DNA from: JACDAF01 sp036276035
Lineage (GTDB): Bacteria; Chloroflexota; Limnocylindria; P2-11E
Length of the DNA: 11,045 bases
Assembly (NCBI GenBank): GCA_036276035.1
Contig: DASUCM010000060.1
Coordinates: forward strand, 1 to 11,045
Direction of reading: 5' to 3'
Below, piece after piece: positions 1 through 7,641 of the stretch (position 1 is its first letter; every line of letters begins with the position of its first letter). The position numbers and the translations under genes are program-made. Under the pieces are notes generated by a model, which did no database searches, was not told where the DNA came from, and saw nothing but the letters and a program-made list of their open reading frames with translations.

Positions 1-392
1 TTGCCGATCGCGAAGCGCAGCTCCCTGCCGTCGCGCATCCAGACGTACGCCTCGCCCTCGCCGTGCGCGAGCCGCCCGAGCCAGGAGCGGACGTCATCGG
101 GCTCGGGCCCGTACGAGCGCACGTCCGCCTCGCGCACGCTCACCTCCTGGCCGTCGCCGAGCGTGAGGTCGGCGCCGGCCGGCGTGAGCCGCACGCGGCG
201 CAGCTCGTCGCGCCGGAAGCCGAGGATCTCGTCGCCGTCGCCGAGCCGGATGACCCAGCGTCCGTCGGTGGAGGCGTACACGGCGCCGAGCCACGCGCGG
301 AAGCCGCCGACGGGCGGCCCGAAGTCGACGACCTCGGCGAGGTCGAGCTCGATCGGGTCGCCGTGCGCGAAGCGGAGCCGGGCGCGCGTCAC
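1..392 (-). CDS. Hypothetical beta-rich protein, C-terminal part cut by window edge
   Basis: I do not recognise a family. The minus strand is open from GTG at 392 to the edge, giving 130 residues that begin VTRARLRFAHGDPIELDLAE. Nearly all third codon positions are G or C, which supports coding in this frame. The visible part is soluble, acidic and rich in short strand-like segments such as RWVIRLGDGDEILGF and EAYVWMRDGRELRF. There is no signal peptide, membrane segment, cysteine cluster or obvious catalytic motif. It lies 19 bases after the YceI-like gene on the same strand and is probably the next gene of that operon. No Shine-Dalgarno sequence precedes the GTG, so the exact start is uncertain; in-frame ATT/ATC codons lie just upstream. 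The C-terminus is outside the window. Confidence 0.65.
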   Translation of the reverse strand, partial: MTRARLRFAHGDPIELDLAEVVDFGPPVGGFRAWLGAVYASTDGRWVIRLGDGDEILGFRRDELRRVRLTPAGADLTLGDGQEVSVREADVRSYGPEPDDVRSWLGRLAHGEGEAYVWMRDGRELRFAIG

Positions 393-411
393 GCGCGCAA
401 TGATGCGCGGG

Positions 412-1104
412 CTACGGGATCTGGCGCGCGACGAGCTCCAGCTCGAGGCGGATCTCGTCGACGATCGAGAGCACGGACGCGACGCGCGGGACCTGCAGAC
501 CGAAGTCCGAGAACTTCCACGAGGGCACGTTCTTCGCGGATGCGGTGATGCCCGTCCCGTCGCGCCGCGCCTTCACGTCCCAGCTGACGTCCTTCTCGAC
601 GCCCGCGATCGTCATCTTGCCGACGACCTGGAAGGTCCACTCGCCGGTCGCGGGAAGCGGCGTGGGCAGCCCGACCGCACGCACGGGGACGAAGTCGGCG
701 GTCGGGAAGCGGCGGACCGCGAGCGTCGTGCCCTTGATGAAGTTGTCCCGGGTGTTGCTGTCGCTCCGCAGCGCTTCGAGCCCGACGCTGACCTTCGAGT
801 CCGGCGTGAACGTCCCGTCCTGGCGGACCCCGAACGCGCCCTTCACGTCGGTCACCTCGAGGACGGCGTCGTTCGGGGCGGAGAAGCCGGCGAGCTGCTC
901 GCGCACGCGCACCGTCGCTTTGCCGGACTCCACCCGGAACACGAGCGCACCCGGCTCGGGCACCGGCGTGCCCGTCGGCGCCGCGGTCGTGGACGCCGCC
1001 GTCGTCGGGCCGGCCGTCGGCGTCGGCGACGGTGCGGCCGCCGGCGACGCGCAGGCGAACGCGAGCGCGCCCGCGAGGACGATCGCGAGGGTGCGCGGGA
1101 TCAC
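412..1104 (-). CDS. YceI-like domain lipoprotein
   Basis: Predicted exported lipoprotein of 230 residues. The N-terminus has a short basic start (MIPR), a hydrophobic stretch and a probable lipidation cysteine at C18 in the context LAFAC, a slightly loose lipobox. Residues 19-50 are a Pro/Thr/Ala linker, and about 54-228 form one YceI-type beta-barrel domain. Family-like traits are SDSNTRDNFIKG (about 114-125), the mid-domain VVGKMTIAGVEKDVSW strands and the late WKFSDFGLQVP segment. YceI proteins are lipocalin-like barrels that bind isoprenoid lipids such as polyisoprenoid quinones; the ligand here is unknown. I chose GTG at 1104 because GGAGGT lies four bases upstream; GTG at 1110 would sit inside that ribosome site. 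The gene follows nei by 27 bases and is probably cotranscribed with it. Confidence 0.85.
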   Translation of the reverse strand: MIPRTLAIVLAGALAFACASPAAAPSPTPTAGPTTAASTTAAPTGTPVPEPGALVFRVESGKATVRVREQLAGFSAPNDAVLEVTDVKGAFGVRQDGTFTPDSKVSVGLEALRSDSNTRDNFIKGTTLAVRRFPTADFVPVRAVGLPTPLPATGEWTFQVVGKMTIAGVEKDVSWDVKARRDGTGITASAKNVPSWKFSDFGLQVPRVASVLSIVDEIRLELELVARQIP

Positions 1105-1108
1105 GGCC

Positions 1109-1114
1109 ACCTCC
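1109..1114 (-). promoter_or_regulatory. Shine-Dalgarno site of the YceI-like gene
   Basis: GGAGGT on the minus strand, four bases before GTG at 1104. It decides between two GTG codons: the earlier one at 1110 overlaps this motif and could not use it. It lies in the short gap after nei. Confidence 0.6.
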
Positions 1115-1131
1115 GGCGTGCGATAGCGGTA

Positions 1132-1974
1132 CTACGCGCGCGAGCGCGCGACGGACGTCCGTGCCGCCACGTCAGCCTGACACGCAGGGCACCAGTACGT
1201 CCGGCGCGCATCTTCGCCCTGCTGTGCCGTGCCGATGGGCGCTCCGCAGGCGAAGCAGGGCTCGCCCGCCCGGCCGTACACCCACAGCCGCTGCCGCGCG
1301 TCGAGCGCGAAGCGGGTCCGCCGGCCGGACCCCGCGCGGTTCGTCACGAGCAGGCGATGCCCTTCAGCGAGCAGCGCGCGGAGCGCGCCGTCGTCGAGGT
1401 CGGCGACGCGGGCGAACGGCGAGACCCGCGCCGTGAACAGGGTCTCGGACTTCAGCACGTTCCCGAGACCGGCGACCGTGCGCTGATCGAGAAGCGCGAC
1501 GCCGACCTCGCGGCCGGGGTCGGCGCGCAGCCGCGCGAGCGCGGCGTCGACGTCGAAGGCATCGGTCATCGCGTCGGGGCCGAGCGCCGCGAGCACGGGA
1601 TGGCGCGCGACGTCGCGGGCGCGGACGAGCTCGATGACCGGCGCGTCGAAGCACGGCGCGACGTATGCATCCGTCTCCACGACGACCCGCGCGCGCGAGG
1701 CGGAGCGGCGCCAGCGCTCGCCGGCCGCGTAGATGTGCCACTCGCCGTTCATCCGCATGTGCGTGTGTAGGACGACGTCCTCGCCGTCGCATGAGAAGGT
1801 CATGAGAAGGTGCTTGCCCCGCGCCTCCACTCCACGGACGGTGTGCCCCGGGATCGCTCCGGCCGCGGCTGGCGAGATGTCGGGCGAGGTCGTCTCGAAC
1901 CCGGTCACGACGCGGCCGGCGAGCGCGGCGTGGAGCGCCCGCGCCGCCCGCCAGATCGTGTCGCCCTCAGGCAC
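1132..1974 (-). CDS. nei: Nei/Fpg-family DNA glycosylase/AP lyase (Nei2-like)
   Basis: Base-excision repair enzyme of the formamidopyrimidine-DNA glycosylase/endonuclease VIII family. These enzymes remove oxidised bases and cut the abasic site by beta,delta-elimination. The 280 residues begin MPEGDTIW, so Pro2 and Glu3 supply the catalytic N-terminal proline (after Met removal) and glutamate. MPEGDT is typical of the Nei side of the family. Lys54 in ARGKHLL matches the conserved beta-hairpin lysine. The helix-two-turn-helix is at about 161-180 (LLDQRTVAGLGNVLKSETLF, with Asn172). The C-terminal zinc finger uses C240-x2-C243 and C262-x2-C265, with the conserved Arg region (ARRTYWC) before the second pair. 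All key residues are intact. The GTG start lies inside the last codons of lhr, an 8-base overlap that suggests translational coupling. Mycobacteria also place a Nei2 gene beside lhr, which supports a shared repair role. Confidence 0.95.
   Translation of the reverse strand: MPEGDTIWRAARALHAALAGRVVTGFETTSPDISPAAAGAIPGHTVRGVEARGKHLLMTFSCDGEDVVLHTHMRMNGEWHIYAAGERWRRSASRARVVVETDAYVAPCFDAPVIELVRARDVARHPVLAALGPDAMTDAFDVDAALARLRADPGREVGVALLDQRTVAGLGNVLKSETLFTARVSPFARVADLDDGALRALLAEGHRLLVTNRAGSGRRTRFALDARQRLWVYGRAGEPCFACGAPIGTAQQGEDARRTYWCPACQADVAARTSVARSRA
1967..1974 (-). other. 8-base lhr/nei coding overlap
   Basis: The minus-strand string GTGCCTGA holds the nei GTG start and the lhr TGA stop in different frames. 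A ribosome finishing lhr can restart at once on nei, which would keep the two products in fixed proportion. No clear Shine-Dalgarno site precedes this GTG, consistent with coupling rather than independent initiation. Confidence 0.8.
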
Positions 1975-4900
1975 GGCGCAGAAAGCCCCGCGCGTTCTCG
2001 ACGAACCCGGCCTCGCGCAGCGGCCCGGCGAGCGCGCTCGCCCCGACGGGCCCGCCGTCGACCTGCTCGATGAGCAGCGCGCGCCGCTTCCCCGCGCGCA
2101 CCTCGGCGGCGAGCGCGGTCGCGAGCGCCGCGCGCCGCGCGTGGGCGTGCTCGTCGTCGTCGATGAAGGTCATGAGCGACGCCTCACCGCGGCCGAGCCA
2201 CGCGACGAGCACGCCGTCGACGAGAACGACGCGCGAGCCGGCGGCGCGCATCGGCCGCCTCCCGTCGCGCTCCGGCCACTGCAGCGCGGCGCCGTACGGC
2301 TGCGCGGGATCGGTCGCCGCGAGCACGATCGCTTCAGGCTCCGCGGGCGGATCGCGGAAGGCGCGCAGGCGATCTGCGGCGCCGGGCAGCGCGAACTGCG
2401 TCGCGCCGCGACCCGCGATGAAGTAGCCGCGCCGGACCCGGCCCGCGTCCTCCATCGCGCGGAGGACGCCGTACGCCGCCGCGAAGCCGCCCTCGAGGTC
2501 CTCGGCCTGCACCGCCTCGCGCGTGAGCACGCCGTGACGCTCGAGCATCTGGCGCACGCGGGCCGCGGTCCGCTCCGTGAGGCTCGCGTCCGCGCGGAGC
2601 GATGAGACGAGGCTCCAGCGGCCGGCGGCCTCCGCGTCCGCGCGCACTTGCTGCAGGGCGGTCCCCCGCGCCTCGCGCCCGAGGCGCGGCGCGGGCCGGC
2701 CGTGCCTCGCGCGTGGGTGCAGGAAGGACCGGACCGGGCGGAACGTGTCGTTCGTGACCTCGCCGGCCCAGACGAGGTCCCAGAGCGCGGCGAGCACTTC
2801 CGGCGCGAACGCACCCGAGTGACCCGCGAGCTGCGGCAAGAACGAGGCGCCGCGCTCGGCGAGGTACGCGCGGATGCGCGCGTGCTGCTCGCCATCCGGG
2901 CGGCGGGGCTCGGGCACAAGGAGCGCCGCGTGTTCCGCGAGCGCGAGCGCGACCTTGCCGTCGCGCGGCCCGATGGACCCCGCGCCATACCAGATCACCT
3001 GCCCTGACGCGATGAGCGCGTCGAGGTCGCGCGGGTCGTAGTCGGCGACGCGCGCGGGCAGGACGCGCGTCTCGAGGTCGGACGCGGGGATCGGCGCGCC
3101 CTGCAGGCGCTCGATGGCGTCGAGCAGCGCGGCCTCGCCGCGGCGCGGCCGGTCGATGCCATGCCAGCCGATGAGCAGCCGCGCGAGCGCCGCGGGCTCG
3201 ACCGGCTCGACCTCGCGGCGCAGCCGCGCGAGCGAGCGCTGACGCAGCGTGCGGAGCACGCCCGCCTCGCACCACTCGAGGCCGCGGCCACCGGGCCGGT
3301 ACTCGCCCTCGACGAGGGTGCCCGCCGCCTCCAGGCGGCGGAGCGCGTCGAGCACGGTCGCGGGCCCGATGCCCAGCCGGCTCGCGACCTCCGCCGGCGT
3401 GAAGGGGCCGTGCGTGCGTGCGTAGCGGCGCACGAGATCCTGGAGCGGCTCCGCGACGGGCTGCAGGAGCGCCTCCGGCACGCCGGCGGGAGGGGCCGCA
3501 CCGAGCGCGTCGCGGTAGCGCGCCACGTCCTCGGCCGCGATCCAGCGCTCCTCGCCCGCGACGCGGACGCGGAGCGCGCGCCGCGCGCGATCGAGGAGGC
3601 GAAGGTCGTCAGCGGCGCGCTCGGGCGCCTGATGCCGGAGCGCGATCTCGTCCGCTGAAAGGTCGCCGATCCGGATGAGCAGGTCGTGCAGGCCGTCGGC
3701 GTCCCGCACCTGGCGCTCCGGGGCGAGCGCCTGGAGCGTCCGCTCGAGCTCGGTGAGGGCATCGGGATCGAGCAGCTCGCGCAGCTCCACGTCGCCGAGC
3801 AGCTCCCGGAGCTGCGCCGGATCCACGGTGAGCGCCTGCGCGCGCAGCTCGGCGAGCGGGACGTCGCCCTCGTAGACGAAGTTCGCGACGTAGTTGAAGA
3901 GGAGCGAGGCGGCGAACGGCGACGGCGTGCGCGAATCGACCGTAACGACACGGATCTCGCGCGAGCGGATCGCCGCGAGGACCTCGCGGAGCGCGGGCAT
4001 GTCGAAGACGTCCTGCAGACACTCGCGGTACGCCTCGAGCACGATCGGGAACGACGCGAATCGTGCCGCGACGCCCATGAGCTCGGCCGCGCGCCGGCGG
4101 GTGTGCCAGAGCGGCGCGCGCTGGCCGGGCCGGCGCCGCGGGAGGAGGAGCGCGCGGCCGGCGGCCTCGCGGAAGCGTGCGGCGAAGAGCGCGCTGCGCG
4201 AGAGCTCGCCGACGACGAGACGCTGCACGTCGTCGACGTCGGGCAGCACGCGCGCCACGTCCGGCGGCTCGTCCGCGGCGGGGTAGCGCACGACGATGCC
4301 GTCATCGGTCCAGAGCAGGTCCGGATCCTCCCCGCCCCGCTCGCGCTCGAGGGCGGCGATGGCCATGACCCACGGCGCGTGCACCTGCCCGCCGAACGGC
4401 GAGAGCACGCACACGCGCCAGTCGCCCATGTCGTCGAGGTAGCGCTCGACCACGATCGTGCGGTCGTCGGGGACCGCGCCCGCCGCGGCCTGCTGGTCGG
4501 AGAGGTACTCCATGAGGTTGCGCGCGGCGCGGTCGTCGAGCCGGTTCACCTCCCGCAGGCGCTTCGCCGCATCGTCCCGGCCGGCCGTGCGGAGCTCGCG
4601 CGTGAGGGCGCCGATCGCCTGGCCGAACTCGAGCGGGCGCGTCGCGGTCTCGCCCTTCCAGAACGGCATCTTCCCGGGCACGCCGGGCGCGGGCGAGACG
4701 ATCACGCGGTCGTGTGTGATGTCCTCGATGCGCCACGACGACGCGCCGAGGAGGAACGTCTCGCCGACGCGCGACTCGAAGACCATCTCCTCGTCGAGCT
4801 CGCCGACGCGGCCGGTGCCCTTCTCGGCGCCGGCGAGGTACACGCCGTAGAGGCCGCGGTCCGGGATCGTCCCGGCGTTCGCGATGGCCGTGCGCTTCGC

Positions 4901-6496
4901 GCCTTCACGCGCGCGGACGACGTTCGCGACGCGATCCCAGACGATGCGCGGCCGCAGGTCCGCGAATTCGTCCGACGGATACCGACCCGACAGCATGTCC
5001 AGCACGCCCTCGAGCAGCGGACGGCTGAGCTCCGCGAACGGCGCGCTCCGCCGCACGAGGGCCTCGAGCTCGTCGACCGTCCAGTCGTCCATCGACGCGA
5101 GCGCGACGACCTGCTGCGCGAGGACGTCGAGGGGGTTGCGCGGGTAGCGGATCGGCTCGACGTCCCCGGCGAGGACGCGCTCGGCGATCGCCGCGCAGGC
5201 GAGGAGGTCGCCGCGGTACTTCGGGACGATGACGCCCGTGCTCGGCTCGTCGATGCGGTGGCCGGCGCGGCCGATGCGCTGGATCGCGCTCGCGATCGAC
5301 GGCGGCGCCTCGACCTGCACGACGAGGTCGATCGCGCCCATGTCGATGCCGAGCTCGAGCGACGATGTCGCGACGAGCGCGGGCAGCCGGCCGGCCTTCA
5401 GGTCGTCCTCGATCTGGATGCGCTGCTCGCGCGCGATCGAGCCGTGGTGCGCGTGGACGAGCTGCTCCCCGGCGAGCTCGTTCAGCGCGGACGCGAGGCG
5501 CTCCGCGAGCCGGCGGCTGTTCGTGAAGATGAGCGTCGAGCGGTGCGCCCGGATGAGGTCGATGAGCATCGGGTGGATCGCCGGCCAGATGCTCGTGCGC
5601 GCGACGAGCGCCTGCGACGCGGGGCCGCTGGTGAAGATGTGCCCCGAGGACATCGCCGGGACGACCGGCAGGTCGCTCTGCCGCAGGTGGCCGGTCGGCA
5701 GCGCGGGCGCCGGCGGCGTCGCGTTCTCCGCGAGCCGCGCCATGTCCTCGACGGGCACCTCGACCCGGATGTCGATCCGCTTCGCCTGCCCGGCGTCGAC
5801 GATCGTCACCGCGCGCGGCTCGCCCGGGGCGGTGAAGCCGCCGAGGAAGCGTGCGACCTCGTCGAGCGGCCGCTGCGTCGCCGACAGGCCGATGCGCTGG
5901 AACGGCGTGGCACAGAGCGCCTCGAGCCGCTCAAGCGAGAGCGCGAGGTGGCTCCCCCGCTTCGTCGCGGCCATCGCATGGATCTCGTCGACGATGACCG
6001 TCCGGACGCCGCGGAGCGCGTCGCGGGCGTTGCTCGTGAGGAGCAGGTACAGCGATTCCGGCGTCGTGACGAGGATGTCCGCGGGCTCTCGCGCGAAGCG
6101 GGCCCGGTCGCGGCTCGGCGTGTCGCCCGTGCGGATCGCGACCGTCGGCTCGTGGAAGGCGGCGCCGGCGCGCTCGGCCTGGCGCGCGATGCCCGCGATC
6201 GGCGCGCGGAGGTTCCGCTCGACGTCTACCGCGAGCGCCTTCAGCGGCGACACGTAGAGGACAGAACAGCGGGTCGCCTTCGCGGGGACGGGGCCGAACA
6301 TGATCCCGTCGATCGCCGCGAGGAACGCCGCGAGCGTCTTGCCGGAGCCGGTCGGCGCGAGGATGAGCGTCGACGCGCCCGAGGCGATCGCGGGCCAGCC
6401 GAGCTGCTGGGGGCGCGTCGGAGCGTCGAAGGACGCGGCGAACCAATCGCGTACGGGCGCGTGGAAGCTCGCGAGCAGCGCGGCAGAGGCGGTCAT
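1967..6496 (-). CDS. lhr: Lhr, large helicase-related SF2 ATP-dependent helicase
   Basis: Superfamily 2 helicase of 1509 residues, close to the roughly 1500 usual for full-length bacterial Lhr. Lhr is a 3'-to-5' single-strand DNA translocase that unwinds RNA:DNA hybrids and acts in DNA repair. Core motifs: Walker A APTGSGKT (47-54), TGDTPS region (123-128), TTPES (144-148), DEIH box (170-173), SAT (205-207), IFTNSRR (323-329), ATSSLELGIDMGAIDLV (376-392) and QRIGRAGHR (406-414). Trp588 in SSWRIEDITHD fits the tryptophan of the beta-barrel module described in mycobacterial Lhr. The remaining ~650 residues form the Lhr C-terminal domain, with winged-helix and AlkZ-like segments (about 1015-1200, including LIGWHGID at 1108-1115). 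A Pro-rich insert lies at about 257-300, before motif IV. The ATG is 27 bases after the upstream gene and six bases after a TAGGCT box. Confidence 0.97.
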   Translation of the reverse strand: MTASAALLASFHAPVRDWFAASFDAPTRPQQLGWPAIASGASTLILAPTGSGKTLAAFLAAIDGIMFGPVPAKATRCSVLYVSPLKALAVDVERNLRAPIAGIARQAERAGAAFHEPTVAIRTGDTPSRDRARFAREPADILVTTPESLYLLLTSNARDALRGVRTVIVDEIHAMAATKRGSHLALSLERLEALCATPFQRIGLSATQRPLDEVARFLGGFTAPGEPRAVTIVDAGQAKRIDIRVEVPVEDMARLAENATPPAPALPTGHLRQSDLPVVPAMSSGHIFTSGPASQALVARTSIWPAIHPMLIDLIRAHRSTLIFTNSRRLAERLASALNELAGEQLVHAHHGSIAREQRIQIEDDLKAGRLPALVATSSLELGIDMGAIDLVVQVEAPPSIASAIQRIGRAGHRIDEPSTGVIVPKYRGDLLACAAIAERVLAGDVEPIRYPRNPLDVLAQQVVALASMDDWTVDELEALVRRSAPFAELSRPLLEGVLDMLSGRYPSDEFADLRPRIVWDRVANVVRAREGAKRTAIANAGTIPDRGLYGVYLAGAEKGTGRVGELDEEMVFESRVGETFLLGASSWRIEDITHDRVIVSPAPGVPGKMPFWKGETATRPLEFGQAIGALTRELRTAGRDDAAKRLREVNRLDDRAARNLMEYLSDQQAAAGAVPDDRTIVVERYLDDMGDWRVCVLSPFGGQVHAPWVMAIAALERERGGEDPDLLWTDDGIVVRYPAADEPPDVARVLPDVDDVQRLVVGELSRSALFAARFREAAGRALLLPRRRPGQRAPLWHTRRRAAELMGVAARFASFPIVLEAYRECLQDVFDMPALREVLAAIRSREIRVVTVDSRTPSPFAASLLFNYVANFVYEGDVPLAELRAQALTVDPAQLRELLGDVELRELLDPDALTELERTLQALAPERQVRDADGLHDLLIRIGDLSADEIALRHQAPERAADDLRLLDRARRALRVRVAGEERWIAAEDVARYRDALGAAPPAGVPEALLQPVAEPLQDLVRRYARTHGPFTPAEVASRLGIGPATVLDALRRLEAAGTLVEGEYRPGGRGLEWCEAGVLRTLRQRSLARLRREVEPVEPAALARLLIGWHGIDRPRRGEAALLDAIERLQGAPIPASDLETRVLPARVADYDPRDLDALIASGQVIWYGAGSIGPRDGKVALALAEHAALLVPEPRRPDGEQHARIRAYLAERGASFLPQLAGHSGAFAPEVLAALWDLVWAGEVTNDTFRPVRSFLHPRARHGRPAPRLGREARGTALQQVRADAEAAGRWSLVSSLRADASLTERTAARVRQMLERHGVLTREAVQAEDLEGGFAAAYGVLRAMEDAGRVRRGYFIAGRGATQFALPGAADRLRAFRDPPAEPEAIVLAATDPAQPYGAALQWPERDGRRPMRAAGSRVVLVDGVLVAWLGRGEASLMTFIDDDEHAHARRAALATALAAEVRAGKRRALLIEQVDGGPVGASALAGPLREAGFVENARGFLRRA

Positions 6497-6502
6497 CGTT
6501 CC

Positions 6503-6508
6503 AGCCTA
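6503..6508 (-). promoter_or_regulatory. Candidate -10 box for leaderless lhr transcription
   Basis: TAGGCT on the minus strand fits TANNNT and ends six bases before the lhr ATG, so transcription would start at or next to the start codon. The -35 region (about TCGGCT at 17 bases) is poor. The same bases lie in the gap after the VTT gene, so lhr could be read both from upstream and from here. Confidence 0.35.
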
Positions 6509-6523
6509 TCGGGCGGCATGGGG

Positions 6524-7117
6524 CTAGCCGAGGAAGAAGGCGACTCCCCAGACGAGGATCGCGAAGCGGATGAGGCGGCCCACGAAGACCGACCAGAAGA
6601 AGATCCGGTACGGGATGCCGAGCGCGCCGGCGGCGAGGCCCGCGACGTCGAAGAGCGGGTTCAGCGGGACCGCCAGCACGAAGAGGAGCAAGCCCGCGCG
6701 GACGGGCTGGCCGACGAGGCGCTGCAGGCGGCGGTAGACGGAGTGGTCGCTGAAGAGGTCCTTCTCGATGCGCCCGATGCCATACGCGACCGACTCGCCG
6801 AGGACGGACGCGACCGCGGCGGTGAGGACCACCAGCGGCACGACCTCCGCGGTCCGCGCGACCTGGCCGACGATCGCGAGGTACGGGATCGGCAGCGCGA
6901 TCGCCGCGTTCGCGAGGAACGTGATGACGAAGACACCGGGGTATGCCCATGCGCCGAAGACGCGGTAGTCGATGGGGAGCATGAAGACGGCGACGTTGAT
7001 GAAGACGAGGACGAAGATCGCGCCGACCGCGACAGCGGGGCTGGGGCGCCGGCGCACGCGGGCGCGCGCGGCGGTCGCGCTCGCGGCCATCGAGAGGGCC
7101 CGCGGTATCCCGACCAC
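6524..7117 (-). CDS. VTT/DedA-type (SNARE-associated) integral membrane protein
   Basis: Polytopic membrane protein of 197 residues with about five hydrophobic segments. In numbering from the inner ATG at 7090 these fall at about 19-38, 50-75, 85-105, 132-155 and 164-186. Features of the VTT/DedA superfamily are the LGESVAYGIGR segment and the re-entrant-like Pro/Gly-rich block PLNPLFDVAGLAAGALGIPY, followed by RIFFWSVFVGRLIRF. Some DedA proteins recycle undecaprenyl phosphate or flip lipids; the substrate of this one cannot be told. The start is ambiguous: GTG 7159, GTG 7117 or ATG 7090. I chose GTG 7117 because TAATCT ends eight bases upstream of it; a start at 7159 would lie upstream of that promoter and run back towards the osmC start. 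It is probably the first gene of the minus-strand operon leading into lhr. Confidence 0.8.
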   Translation of the reverse strand: MVGIPRALSMAASATAARARVRRRPSPAVAVGAIFVLVFINVAVFMLPIDYRVFGAWAYPGVFVITFLANAAIALPIPYLAIVGQVARTAEVVPLVVLTAAVASVLGESVAYGIGRIEKDLFSDHSVYRRLQRLVGQPVRAGLLLFVLAVPLNPLFDVAGLAAGALGIPYRIFFWSVFVGRLIRFAILVWGVAFFLG

Positions 7118-7125
7118 CGCTCCGC

Positions 7126-7131
7126 AGATTA
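7126..7131 (-). promoter_or_regulatory. Candidate -10 box for the VTT-lhr-nei operon
   Basis: TAATCT on the minus strand fits TANNNT and is eight bases before an in-frame GTG at 7117. It lies in the short space between two divergent genes, where a promoter is required. A GGAAC element sits 15 bases further upstream (7147-7151) and could serve as the -35 element, possibly of ECF type. No experimental support is visible. Confidence 0.35.
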
Positions 7132-7163
7132 GGCCAAGATGGGGTCGTTCCACCACCACTTTT

Positions 7164-7170
7164 GGAGGGA
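7164..7170 (+). promoter_or_regulatory. Shine-Dalgarno site of the OsmC-family gene
   Basis: GGAGGGA on the plus strand, three bases before ATG at 7174. This strong site decides the start; a TTG at 7162 in the same frame overlaps the motif and is unlikely to be used. The gene is thus leadered, unlike several of its neighbours. Confidence 0.7.
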
Positions 7171-7173
7171 GTC

Positions 7174-7617
7174 ATGGCCCAGATCCGGAAGGCCGTCGCG
7201 CGCTGGCAGGGCGACCTGGTCAAGGGGACCGGGACGGTGTCGTCGGCGACGACCGCTCAGTTCAAGGACGTCGAGGTGAGCTGGGGCTCACGGACCGAGG
7301 AGCCGGCCGGGAAGTCCAGCCCCGAGGAGCTTCTCGCGGCGGCGCACGCCGCGTGCTTCTCGATGGCCTTCGCGTCCCGGCTCGCGAAGAACGGCACCCC
7401 GCCGACGACGCTCGAGGTGACCGCCGCCGTCACGTTCGACAAGAAGGACGCCGGCTGGGGCATCGCGAAGAGCGAGCTGAGCGTCCGCGGGAACGTGCCC
7501 GGGATCGACGCCGCGAAGTTCCGCACCATCGCGGAGGACGCGAAGGAGAACTGCCCGGTGTCGGTCGCGTTGAAGGGCAACGTGGCGCTGAGCGTGAGCG
7601 CGGAGCTCGCCGGCTAG
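7174..7617 (+). CDS. osmC: OsmC-family peroxiredoxin
   Basis: Small cytoplasmic thiol peroxidase of the OsmC/Ohr family, 147 residues, the usual length. These enzymes reduce organic hydroperoxides and protect against oxidative and osmotic stress. Both redox cysteines are present: C61 in AAHAACFSMAFA on the central helix and C127 in AKENCPVSVAL. The SSPEELLAAAHAAC stretch (48-61) with Glu51/Glu52 and the start MAQIRKAVARWQGDL are typical of OsmC rather than Ohr. A strong Shine-Dalgarno site precedes the ATG. The gene is divergent from the VTT operon and convergent with the FKBP gene, with 13 bases between the two stop codons. It is a single-gene unit. The exact OsmC subgroup is not certain. 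Confidence 0.95.
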   Translation: MAQIRKAVARWQGDLVKGTGTVSSATTAQFKDVEVSWGSRTEEPAGKSSPEELLAAAHAACFSMAFASRLAKNGTPPTTLEVTAAVTFDKKDAGWGIAKSELSVRGNVPGIDAAKFRTIAEDAKENCPVSVALKGNVALSVSAELAG

Positions 7618-7641
7618 CGGGGGTCGCCGGTCAGCGGACCG
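7610..7641. terminator. Possible weak bidirectional terminator hairpins
   Basis: Two alternative five-base-pair hairpins span the junction of the convergent osmC-like and FKBP genes: CCGGC/GCCGG (7610-7614 with 7626-7630) and CGGTC/GACCG (7628-7632 with 7637-7641). There is no T run on either side, and short GC stems are common at this base composition, so support is weak. Confidence 0.2.

Noticed and set aside
1..1770. A 589-codon plus-strand open frame at the left edge
   Set aside because: It is antisense to an intact Nei glycosylase, a YceI-like lipoprotein and the edge gene. Its protein is low-complexity Arg/Ala/Asp-rich with no family trait.
3686..7132. A 1148-codon plus-strand open frame antisense to lhr
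   Set aside because: It is made almost entirely of Arg, Glu, Asp, Ala and Val without domains or motifs. The opposite strand encodes intact Lhr with all helicase motifs. Long antisense frames are expected where GC-rich codon use avoids the reverse complements of stop codons.
7147..7151. GGAAC on the minus strand as an ECF sigma-factor -35 element
   Set aside because: Its spacing to a TCT-type ECF -10 (18 bases) is long and only five bases match. The TAATCT box with an in-frame GTG eight bases on is a simpler explanation. It is mentioned only as a possible -35 element.
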